From: Maniola hyperantus
Lineage: Eukaryota > Arthropoda > Insecta > Lepidoptera > Nymphalidae
Assembly (NCBI RefSeq): GCF_902806685.2
Contig: NC_048545.1
Coordinates: forward strand, 13,229,926-13,293,925
Length of the DNA: 64,000 nt
Reading direction: 5' to 3'
Position 1 is the first letter of the stretch. Every line of letters begins with the position of its first letter. The translations under genes and the position numbers were made by a program. Below the pieces are notes generated by a model. It saw only the letters and a program-made list of their open reading frames with translations. It did not search any database and was not told the origin of the DNA. Of this stretch, positions 26,501 through 34,987 are shown in pieces.

Positions 26501-29500
26501 CCTAACAGTCGATTCAATTTTTTTAAATTTTTCTCCGTAAGAACCATCCTCGTACTTCAAGGAATATTATAAAAAAAATTAGCGAAATCGGTTCAGCTGT
26601 TCTCGAGATTTGTGATGAGCAACACATTTAGTGATTCATTTTTATATTACTATAGAGATGTAGGTAGGTAAGAAAAAGTTCATAAAAAGTAGGAAGTATA
26701 GATTACATATTGAATTTTCTTTGTTGCCAACTTTTATCACATAACTTTTATCATAATATCAGTGAATTTTTGTCACGATTGGCTGCTCCTGATATCTGGC
26801 CGCCCTAGGCCCGGGCCTACTTGGCTTTAGGGCAAATCCGCCAATTGAACCCAATGATTGAATTTCCAGAGACTAGCGCCGATATGGTCGGATTTGGGAG
26901 CGCAGTACGCTCATAACGAGTACATACAGATCGGCAAAGTGAACTGTCTGGACAGCGAGGTGACTTGCAAGAACTTCGATATCAAACAGTTTCCGTATTT
27001 ACTGTGGATCGTCAACGGGAGAATAGTAAGTTAGTTTTTTTTCTCCCACTTGCTTGGAAATTGGTTCAGATTAGTTTAATAATTTGTTTAATGCAAGTCG
27101 GACTCGCACACGAAAGGTTCCGTACCATCGTACAAGAACACACTTTTTAATTCCACACCTAGCCTAACGTGCACTCGTGCAAGTTAATGACTGGACAGCG
27201 CCATCTATGATGTAGTTTAGTAAATTATTTGTTCGAGAAAACATTTTTTTTGTGATGTAACCACAAATTCACGGTTTTCGGATTTTTCCTTTATTTGTGC
27301 TATAAGACCTGCCTATAATCCGCGACAGACCGAGATGGCAATCGGGGTATGCAGCGGGGGGACACCCCGCACGTCACCCGCGCTCGCCCGCAACGAGTTA
27401 GCGCGGGGACTGTGTGGGTGTGCGGGCTGTTCCCTCCCCGATTGCCATCTCGACCTGTCACGTACTATACCTGCCAAATTTCATAATTCTAGTTCAACGG
27501 AAAGTACCTATCTATAGGTTTCTTGTCAGACACGACATACAAGCAGACAGACATACAACAAAGTGATCTTATAAGGGTAAATTTTTTCCTTTTGAGGTAC
27601 AGAACCCTATTTTTAGGGTTCTGATGAAATTGTAGTAATTCTTCTTTTGAAGAATTATTACAATTTACTTACCCAAAATAATTTAGATTAAAAAATAACA
27701 TAATTTTTTGTATTCCTAGATGGGTGTAACAGAAGTCGATACTTTGGAGGAGCTGAAACTGTATGTGGAGAAGATGCTGCTAGCGGAGAACCATGACCCA
27801 GAAAAGTTTATGAAGAAGAAGAAGGTCCTGCCTGTCGCTAGGATCTCTGAAGAGACGTTCGAAACGTTTATGGAGAAGGACTTGGTTTATGTCAACTATT
27901 TTGCTCCATGGTAAGCACTTTTTTATACATAACTAGCTTATGCACGCGACTTCGTCCGCGTGGACTACACAAATTTCAAACCCCTATTTCAATAATCCTT
28001 ACTTAGCGGATGCCTACGTCATGATAGCTATCTGCATACCACACAGCCCGATCCGTCCAGTAGTTTGAGCTGTGCGTTGATAGATCAGTCAGTCAATTCT
28101 TTTATAAATTTAGATTATCCATACCTATATTATATATGCGAAAGTGTGTCTGTCTGTTTTCATGGCCCAAAAGTTCAACCGATTTTGATGAAATTTGGTA
28201 CTATGTATTTTTTTGGTATTTGGTATTTGGTAAAATGGGCTGCAGATAGCTATTATGACGTAGGCATCCGCTAAGGAAGGATTTTTCAAAATTCAACCCC
28301 TACAGGGGTAAAATAGGGGTTTGAATTGTAGTCCACGCGGATTATAAATCAAGCAAGTGGTAGTGATATTTAATTGTGTAAAACGGTCATAACCCCCAAA
28401 GCCTGAATTACTAGGCTACCACACTTTTGTATTGTTGGCAGTGATTTCTAGTTTTCTTAGCTTAGGCTTAGTTTATGCCAAAATTCAGGCAATTATTAAA
28501 AAAATGTAATGCACTATGCAGGTGTGCACACTGCATGCAGCTGAGCCCTCTATGGCTGCAGCTCGGCGAGCGCTTCCAGAACGAGAGTCGCGTGCTCATC
28601 GCCGACGTGGATTGTGCGCGCTCCAAGACTATCTGCGAGATGGAGAAGGTACGTCCACACTGCAGGTGTGCACTCTGCACCAGCTGAGCCCTCTATGGCT
28701 GCAGCTCGGCGAGCGCTTCCAGAACGAGAGTCGCGTGCTCATCGCCGACGTGGATTGTGCGCGCTCCAAGACCATCTGCGAGATGGAGAAGGTACGTCCA
28801 CACTGCAGGTGTGCACTCTGCACCAGCTGAGCCCTCTATGGCTGCAGCTCGGCGAGCGCTTCCAGAACGAGAGTCGCGTGCTCATCGCCGACGTGGATTG
28901 TGCGCGCTCCAAGACTATCTGCGAGATGGAGAAGGTACGTCCACACTGCAGGTGTGCACTCTGCACCAGCTGAGCCCTCTATGGTTGCAGCTCGGCGAGC
29001 GCTTCCAGAACGAGAGTCGCGTGCTCATCGCCGACGTGGATTGTGCGCGCTCCAAGACCATCTGCGAGATGGAGAAGGTACGTCCACACTGCAGGTGTGC
29101 ACTCTGCACCAGCTGAGCCCTCTATGGCTGCAGCTCGGCGAGCGCTTCCAGAACGAGAGTCGCGTGCTCATCGCCGACGTGGATTGTGCGCGCTCCAAGA
29201 CCATCTGCGAGATGGAGAAGGTACGTCCACACTGCAGGTGTGCACTCTGCACCAGCTGAGCCCTCTATGGCTGCAGCTCGGCGAGCGCTTCCAGAACGAG
29301 AGTCGCGTGCTCATCGCCGACGTGGATTGTGCGCGCTCCAAGACCATCTGCGAGATGGAGAAGGTACGTCCACACTGCAGGTGTGCACTCTGCACCAGCT
29401 GAGCCCTCTATGGCTGCAGCTCGGCGAGCGCTTCCAGAACGAGAGTCGCGTGCTCATCGCCGACGTGGATTGTGCGCGCTCCAAGACCATCTGCGAGATG

Positions 29501-31684
29501 GAGAAGGTACGTCCACACTGCAGGTGTGCACTCTGCACCAGCTGAGCCCTCTATGGCTGCAGCTCGGCGAGCGCTTCCAGAACGAGAGTCGCGTGCTCAT
29601 CGCCGACGTGGATTGTGCGCGCTCCAAGACCATCTGCGAGATGGAGAAGGTACGTCCACACTGCAGGTGTGCACTCTGCACCAGCTGAGCCCTCTATGGC
29701 TGCAGCTCGGCGAGCGCTTCCAGAACGAGAGTCGCGTGCTCATCGCCGACGTGGATTGTGCGCGCTGCAAGACCATCTGCGAGATGGAGAAGGTACGTCC
29801 ACACTGCAGGTGTGCACTCTGCACCAGCTGAGCCCTCTATGGCTGCAGCTCGGCGAGCGCTTCCAGAACGAGAGTCGCGTGCTCATCGCCGACGTGGATT
29901 GTGCGCGCTCCAAGACCATCTGCGAGATGGAGAAGGTACGTCCACACTGCAGGTGTGCACTCTGCACCAGCTGAGCCCTCTATGGCTGCAGCTCGGCGAG
30001 CGCTTCCAGAACGAGAGTCGCGTGCTCATCGCCGACGTGGATTGTGCGCGCTCCAAGACCATCTGCGAGATGGAGAAGGTACGTCCACACTGCAGGTGTG
30101 CACTCTGCACCAGCTGAGCCCTCTATGGCTGCAGCTCGGCGAGCGCTTCCAGAACGAGAGTCGCGTGCTCATCGCCGACGTGGATTGTGCGCGCTCCAAG
30201 ACCATCTGCGAGATGGAGAAGGTACGTCCACACTGCAGGTGTGCACTCTGCACCAGCTGAGCCTTCTATGGCTGCAGCTCGGCGAGCGCTTCCAGAACGA
30301 GAGTCGCGTGCTCATCGCCGACGTGGATTGTGCGCGCTCCAAGACCATCTGCGAGATGGAGAAGGTACGTCCACACTGCAGGTGTGCACTCTGCACCAGC
30401 TGAGCCCTCTATGGCTGCAGCTCGGCGAGCGCTTCCAGAACGAGAGTCGCGTGCTCATCGCCGACGTGGATTGTGCGCGCTCCAAGACTATCTGCGAGAT
30501 GGAGAAGGTACGTCCACACTGCAGGTGTGCACTCTGCACCAGCTGAGCCCTCTATGGCTGCAGCTCGGCGAGCGCTTCCAGAACGAGAGTCGCGTGCTCA
30601 TCGCCGACGTGGATTGTGCGCGCTCCAAGACCATCTGCGAGATGGAGAAGGTACGTCCACACTGCAGGTGTGCAATCTGCACCAGCTGAGCCCTCTATGG
30701 CTGCAGCTCGGCGAGCGCTTCCAGAACGAGAGTCGCGTGCTCATCGCCGACGTGGATTGTGCGCGCTCCAAGACCATCTGCGAGATGGAGAAGGTACGTC
30801 CACACTGCAGGTGTGCACTCTGCACCAGCTGAGCCTGCTGTGGCTCACCAACAGTACTATAACTACAAAGTTACTTGTCGGCTCTTCTCACTAGAATTTT
30901 CTTGCCGAACCGGCCGGCGGTAGTCTTGACTCTTCACACTCATATTATAAATGCGAAAGTGTGTCTGTCTGTCTGTGTGCTGACCTTTCACGGCCCGTCC
31001 GTTTAACCGATTTTGACGAATTTTAATACAGCCAAAGCTTGCATTCTGGGAGAATAATAACATAGACTTTTATCCCGGAAAATCAAAGAGTTCCCACGGG
31101 CTTTTAAAAACCTAAATCCACGCGGACAAAGTCGCGGGCATCATCTAGTATTATCATAAGTAGCACAGGCTGTCCTGCATGAAATAAATTCATTTCATTT
31201 CCGTAAAACTCATAAAAAAAGTTGTGATTGCCTAGTGGTTAGGACGTCCGCCTTCTAATCGGAGGTCGGGGGTTCGATCCCGGGCATGCGTTTTAATTCA
31301 TTAAATATCACTTGCTTTAACGGTGAAGGAAAACATCGTGAGGAAACCTGCATGCCTGAGAGTGCTCCATAATGTTCTCAAAGGTATGTGAAGTCTGCCA
31401 ATCCGCACATGGCCAGCGTGGACTATGGCCAAAACCCTTCTCACTCTGAGAGGAGACCCGTGCTCTGTAGTGTTGATCATGATGTTGATGATTTTATTTC
31501 ACGATCTTGTTTCCAGATCAACGGCCACCCAACGTTAATCCTTTACAAGAAAAAGACGATAGTGAACGTCGGAAGCGGCGGCAGGTCTCTGGAAAGTCTC
31601 GTAGCGATGGTGAATGAACACCTACACGAGCCGGCCGCAGAAGACGCCCCTGCGGAACCTATGCAGGCCAAAGACGAACTCTAA
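23547..31684 (+). CDS. prtp: Thioredoxin domain-containing protein 5 / pretaporter-like ER protein, complete, 8 exons
   Basis: Exons 23547-23695, 24259-24395, 25112-25230, 25702-25839, 26870-27025, 27720-27910, 28522-28648 and 31517-31684 join in phase to 394 residues. A signal peptide (MYKYLLIKFFLILPHYVA) and the C-terminal KDEL place it in the ER lumen. There are three thioredoxin domains, as in TXNDC5/ERp46 and Drosophila pretaporter, which assist disulfide formation. Domain 1 has WCRHC (Cys51, Cys54) with GYPTL. Domain 2 has WCKAS (Cys177, Ser180), so its resolving cysteine is lost. Domain 3 has WCAHC (Cys298, Cys301) with GHPTL. In all three domains an intron falls in or beside the active-site motif. 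Exon 7, carrying the third CxxC, heads a 16-copy tandem array. Only its first copy (127 nt) keeps the frame, and splicing from its donor at 28649 to 31517 aligns without gap to family members. The gene symbol is by orthology and moderately certain. Confidence 0.92.
24486..25038 (+). mobile_element. Two Helitron-like elements in tandem in TXNDC5-like intron 2
   Basis: Copies 24486-24724 and 24835-25038 share AAATGCGAAAGTGTGT, GACGTGATTTTTTGCATGGG and TATCCCGGAAAATCAAAGAG, ending GGGCATCAGCTAGTA. Confidence 0.7.
25967..26140 (+). mobile_element. SINE 3' fragment (family 1)
   Basis: TTCTCCATAATGTTCTCAAA, GAGAGGAGACCCG and an ATGATGATGA tail match the body of the SINEs at 31221, 40339 and 46032; the tRNA-like head is missing. 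Confidence 0.7.
26146..26842. mobile_element. TIR element with other repeats inside
   Basis: GCGGATTTGCAGTCTTGGCCG at the left and a matching CGGCC...GGGCAAATCCGC at the right. A related left end is at 63281-63310. A fragment of another CTAGT-ended element lies at about 26470-26650. Confidence 0.5.
27312..27474. mobile_element. Complete GC-rich foldback element
   Basis: AGATGGCAATCGGGGTATG pairs with CCCGATTGCCATCTCGACC across about 160 bp; lies in TXNDC5-like intron 5. Confidence 0.75.
27930..28350 (-). mobile_element. Helitron-like elements in TXNDC5-like intron 6
   Basis: 27930-28105 is a reversed second-subfamily copy (CTAGCTTATGCACGCGACTT at its left). 28110-28350 is a forward copy that joins the two subfamilies. 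Confidence 0.6.
28522..30840 (+). repeat. Tandem array of 16 copies of one thioredoxin exon plus a partial 17th, period 143 bp
   Basis: Copy 1 (28522-28648) is the functional exon 7 of the TXNDC5-like gene, 127 nt. Copies 2-16 start at 28666, 28809, 28952, 29095, 29238, 29381, 29524, 29667, 29810, 29953, 30096, 30239, 30382, 30525 and 30668. Each has a 126-nt exon body followed by 17 nt that open with GTACGT and close with CTGCAG, so each keeps a donor and an acceptor. A partial copy begins at 30811 and diverges after about 25 nt. Copies differ by isolated single bases, for example near 28919, 28985, 29767, 30264, 30489 and 30674. Copies 2-16 read CALCTS then TGA in the frame entering from exon 6, because the body is one base short and two positions of the motif differ. 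Because 143 is not a multiple of 3, read-through changes frame at every unit. Several short open frames across the array on both strands are by-products. Confidence 0.95.
30935..31152 (+). mobile_element. Helitron-like element downstream of the exon array
   Basis: ATATTATAAATGCGAAAGTG start; ends GTCGCGGGCATCATCTAGTA. Confidence 0.7.
31221..31492 (+). mobile_element. tRNA-derived SINE (family 1) in the last TXNDC5-like intron
   Basis: The head has pol III boxes: TAGTGGTTAGGACGTCCGC region (A box) and GGTTCGATCCC (31271-31281, B box). The body contains AACATCGTGAGGAAACCTGC and ends with ATGATGTTGATGAT. Confidence 0.8.
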
Positions 31685-31762
31685 AACCCGTACGTAAAGT
31701 TTGCGACCCAAAAAGAGCTCTGTAGACTTACTACCACCACTTAAAGTACGTAATCCTAAGCC

Positions 31763-31972
31763 TACTAATATTATAAATGTGAAAGTGTGGATGTTTGTTA
31801 CTCAATCACGCAAAAACTACGGATGGATTTGGATGAAATTTGGAATGGAGATAGATTATACCCTGGATTAACACATATTATGCTACTTTTTATCCCGGAA
31901 AATCAAAGAGTTCCCACAGGGTTTTTGAAAAACGTGAATCCACGCAGACGAAATCGCGGGCATCAGCTAGTG
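31763..31972 (+). mobile_element. Helitron-like element just past the TXNDC5-like stop
   Basis: CTACTAATATTATAAATGTG start; TACTCAATCACGCAAAAAC; ends CGGGCATCAGCTAGTG. Confidence 0.7.
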
Positions 31973-32072
31973 TTTGAATATTGTTTTGACATTTTCATAC
32001 AAGTCTCGTATGCGAATGTCAAAATAATATTGAAACATTTACAGTACGTGACAGAGAGTAATGTACATCGAC

Positions 32073-32632
32073 CTTTGCAAGAAAAAGACGATAGTGAACG
32101 TCGGAAGCGGCGGCAGGTCTCTGGAAAGTCTCGTAGCGATGGTGAATGAACACCTACACGAGCCGGCCGCAGAAGACGCCGCTGCGGAACCAATGCAGGC
32201 CAAAAACGAACTCTAAAACCCGTACGTAAAGTTTGCGACCCCAAAAAAGAGCTCTGTAGACTTACTGCCACCGTTTTACAAGGCCCAAGACACGGGTCTG
32301 CCCGCGAAATTTAAATTTAATTTGTTTTTTCACAATTTGTAAACTAATGCGACAAAATTTCGCCCCTAGAAATACCATCTTCACAGGTTTATATAAAAAT
32401 CTTCACTTGAAAGTGTCCAGTTTAAGAAATTAGTCAAAATAATGACTAATTTGTGAGTAGCTCACGTCAAACTCATTATTTTGACTAATTTCTTAAACTT
32501 CTTAAATAGGGGCTCAATTTGAATGCCATGAGCCTACTTTGTCGTATTAGTTTACAAATTGCGAAAAACCAAATTAAATTTGATTTTCGCGGGCAGACCC
32601 GTGTCTTCCAACTTAAAGTACGTAATGTTTCA
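32073..32632 (+). pseudogene. Partial duplicate of the last TXNDC5-like exon and 3' UTR, split by a TIR element
   Basis: Bases 32073-32280 repeat about 31543-31745 with few differences: the last part of the coding exon, the stop and the start of the 3' UTR. Matching sequence resumes at 32613-32628 (about 31740-31753) after a foldback element at 32287-32612. The copy starts inside the exon, so it has no acceptor. Its C-terminal tetrapeptide would read KNEL, not KDEL. It abuts a truncated TIR-element end (32043-32072). I see no route by which it is translated. Confidence 0.88.
32287..32612. mobile_element. Miniature TIR element with about 70-bp inverted ends
   Basis: AAGACACGGGTCTGCCCGCG and CGCGGGCAGACCCGTGTCTT are perfect complements at the ends, and pairing continues through TTTGTAAACTAATRCGACAA. 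The centre has a second inverted pair around TAAGAAATTAGTCAAAATAA. It is inserted in the duplicated exon tail. Confidence 0.85.
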
Positions 32633-32950
32633 ATATTGTTTTGACATTTTCATACAAGTCTCGTATGCAAATATCAAAATAATATTGAAACATTCACAGT
32701 GCGCGGTAGAGAGTAATGTACATCGACATTTAGAAGGAGATTTGTAGAGCATTGTCTCAGTCGTTGAGACCGACAAAACGTCATATAGGTATGAGTGACA
32801 GAGACAACGCTCTACAAAGCCGAAATGTAATAACATTAAAAGGCCGATGTACATTATTTTCGGCCGCTTACTGTACGTAATGTTTCTATATTGTTTTGAC
32901 AATTTCATACAAGTCTCGTAAGCAAATGTTAAAACAATATTGAAACATTT
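32629..32950. mobile_element. Foldback TIR element flanked by 65-bp hairpins
   Basis: Core element 32697-32878 has ends CAGTGCGCGGTAGAGAGTAA and a complementary right end with TTCGGCCGCTTACTG. It is bracketed by hairpins (TTGTTTTGACATTTTCATAC arm) at 32629-32695 and 32882-32947. Further core copies: 36863-37040 and 42087-42268; a truncated end at 32043-32072. Confidence 0.75.
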
Positions 32951-33164
32951 ACTAGGTTAGGTTAGGTTAGGTACCTACTTTTAGCGGCGGTGGTGGTAGG
33001 GCCCCTGTAGGGTTCGTATAAAGCTCGGGCCGCATTAGAGTCGCTTCGCGTCAGTGTATTCTCTCGTAGGCAACTACAGACCGTTCCCTATAACTTGCAA
33101 ATGCAAATCACACAATAATGAACCCTAAGTTCTAAGGAAATCCGTCGGAGAACCAAGTGACTGA

Positions 33165-33360
33165 CATAGCTTAACGAATTAGCCAGCTGAAGTGGCAGTG
33201 GGCAGGCCACGTCTGCCGCAGAACCGATGGCCGCTGGGGCAGACGTGTTCTGGAGTGGAGACTGCGTGTCGGCAAGCGCGGTGTGGGACGATCTCCAACC
33301 CGCTGGACTGACGACCTTAAGAAGCTAGTGTTGGCCAACAGGCTAATTGAAAAAATAATT
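33165..33360 (+). mobile_element. LINE ORF2 C-terminal fragment
   Basis: Plus strand reads ISQLKWQWAGHVCRRTDGRW then RVLEWRLRVGKRGVGRSPTR WTDDL, a LINE protein tail on the opposite strand to the other fragments. Confidence 0.8.
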
Positions 33361-33887
33361 GAAAAGTTCAGTCTAGTGCTGACGTCGCTAAAATGGCGGC
33401 CACGCGCATTCGCAATTTGCGGGACTTAACCCCGTAAACGGTCAAACATGTTTGTAAAATTTTGCGTTTTGTTTGATCAAGGTCATCAAAAACAAGAGTT
33501 ATCGTCTGGGAATCGGGCAGTGCATTGAAAACGAACGACCTTGTGTACAACCCATTGTTATTTATTGTAGGTAGATCAATAAATGAATGTACATATAATT
33601 GTGTTGGTTTTCATTTATTTACACAACTGCCATGAGTTGCAAAATTGCAATGTTGTATAGAAATAATAGTTCCCGTTGTGTTCGTAAATTTGCGAATACT
33701 GTGGTACCTATAATGTTATTTTGGAGGATATTTTGCTTCTTCTTCTTCTTCTCCATTCTGGGCTGGTCTCCGCAGTTAAACGTTTCCATCTGTTGTGTGT
33801 GCATTGCCCCTCCCCGCTGAAGTCTTCACTCCAGCCATCCATATTAATATTTTGCTTTTTAATGCTTTATATTAGAATAGAATAGTC

Positions 33888-34260
33888 ACCATCATCATCA
33901 CGATCAACCCATCGCCGGCTCACTACAGAGCACGTGTCTCCTCTCAGAGTGAGAAAGGTTTTAGCCATAGTCTACCACGCTGGCCTTGTGCGGTTTGGTA
34001 GACTACACACACCTTTGAGAACATTACGGAGAACTCTCAGGAGTCAGGCATGGAATCCTTATTAGTATTGCAACACAACTCCCATCGGCGGTGTTCCCAC
34101 TATATTACAACATGGGGTTATTCAAGGGGCGGACCAACAAATTTCTAAAATGCATCGGCGGTTCCTCTGGTGCTGCAAATGTTCATGGGCGTCGGTAATC
34201 ACTTAACATCAGGTGACCCGCCTGCTCGTTTGCTCGCTATCTCTATTAAAAAAGAAACAA
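33888..34260 (-). mobile_element. SINE fragment (minus) followed by LINE-tail repeat
   Basis: 33888-34055 is the reversed SINE family 1 body starting at its ATGATG tail. 34140-34250 carries the CACTTAACATCAGGTGACCC repeat, seen reversed at 38170-38240. Confidence 0.6.
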
Positions 34261-34762
34261 TCGTTGTCTGTTTCAGCAGGTTATAGCAAATTAAGCCTTT
34301 GGTTTCCTTGTACATCATGGATTATTGTATTTTTTGCTTCTTTCTATACAGTTCTATTATACTTCTAAAGTTTCAAGGTTTTCTCATAATGATGTCATAT
34401 AATTTAAATAGAGAGTAAACACCTTTTTAAGTTCATTGTTTCATATTTATTTTATAATGAAATAAAATTCTGTTGAATAGTTGAAATTTTATTTATATCA
34501 AATGTAAATAGAATAACAAATTTTAGTAACAGAGGGAATATCATTGTTATAATGTATTAGCATTTAAACTGAGTTAATAAAAAATATGAAGACAAATTCA
34601 TGACAAAGAAATACAGCTTTTGTGTGATAGGTATTTATGGCGGAAAGGCGTTGTTAACATTCTATCCACATAAGTGGAGTCAAAAAAATCGTAGAATCAC
34701 AACTACATGTCGATAAGTGTGTATCCGCCCTAACTCCCGAAATCCAGGAAATCCATTTATTT

Positions 34763-34915
34763 GTAAGGTTGAGATCTATAGAGCGCACTCTGACTTAGCT
34801 TAGGACTTAAAACAGAGTTAAAACGAGACAGAGCTATATCTCTCACATAGATCTGTCTCGTTTTAACTCAATCTTAAGTCTGAGCAAAGTCAAAGTGCGC
34901 TCTATAGATCTCAGC
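34763..34915. mobile_element. Miniature foldback TIR element (GAGATCTATAGAGCGCAC family)
   Basis: About 150 bp, nearly a perfect palindrome with GTTAAAACGAGACAGA / TCTGTCTCGTTTTAAC arms. Copies at 43008-43141 and, interrupted, 10838-11237. Confidence 0.8.
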
Positions 34916-34924
34916 TAGTCCTCT

Positions 34925-34930
34925 TTTATT
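34925..34930 (-). terminator. Candidate polyadenylation signal of the catalase-like gene
   Basis: AATAAA on the minus strand, 58 bases past the stop codon at 34988. Position and sequence fit a cleavage/polyadenylation signal; no transcript data are available here. Confidence 0.45.
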
Positions 34931-34987
34931 TATAGAAGTTGTAGTGCATCTCATGGGAGTTCGCGGGCCAATTTAAATGAAATGAAT

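Larger units (their letters stand above)
31685..34987. other. Spacer between TXNDC5-like and catalase-like genes (convergent)
   Basis: The two genes converge here. It contains the exon-tail duplicate and elements listed separately. No further coding sequence recognised. Confidence 0.55.

Noticed and set aside
28522..30840. CRISPR-like or satellite array
   Set aside because: Units are contiguous exon plus splice sites without variable spacers, in a eukaryotic gene.
28516..30894. Series of overlapping open frames of 64-119 codons on both strands across the array
   Set aside because: They arise because a 143-bp unit shifts frame each repeat; each frame stops in every third unit, and only the 42-codon exon frame of copy 1 matches a protein family.
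31221..31295. tRNA gene
   Set aside because: Head of a SINE family repeated at 40339 and 46032; no acceptor stem closure.
32073..32217. Alternative terminal exon encoding a KNEL-ended isoform
   Set aside because: The copy begins mid-exon and has no acceptor in phase, so it is listed as a duplicate only.
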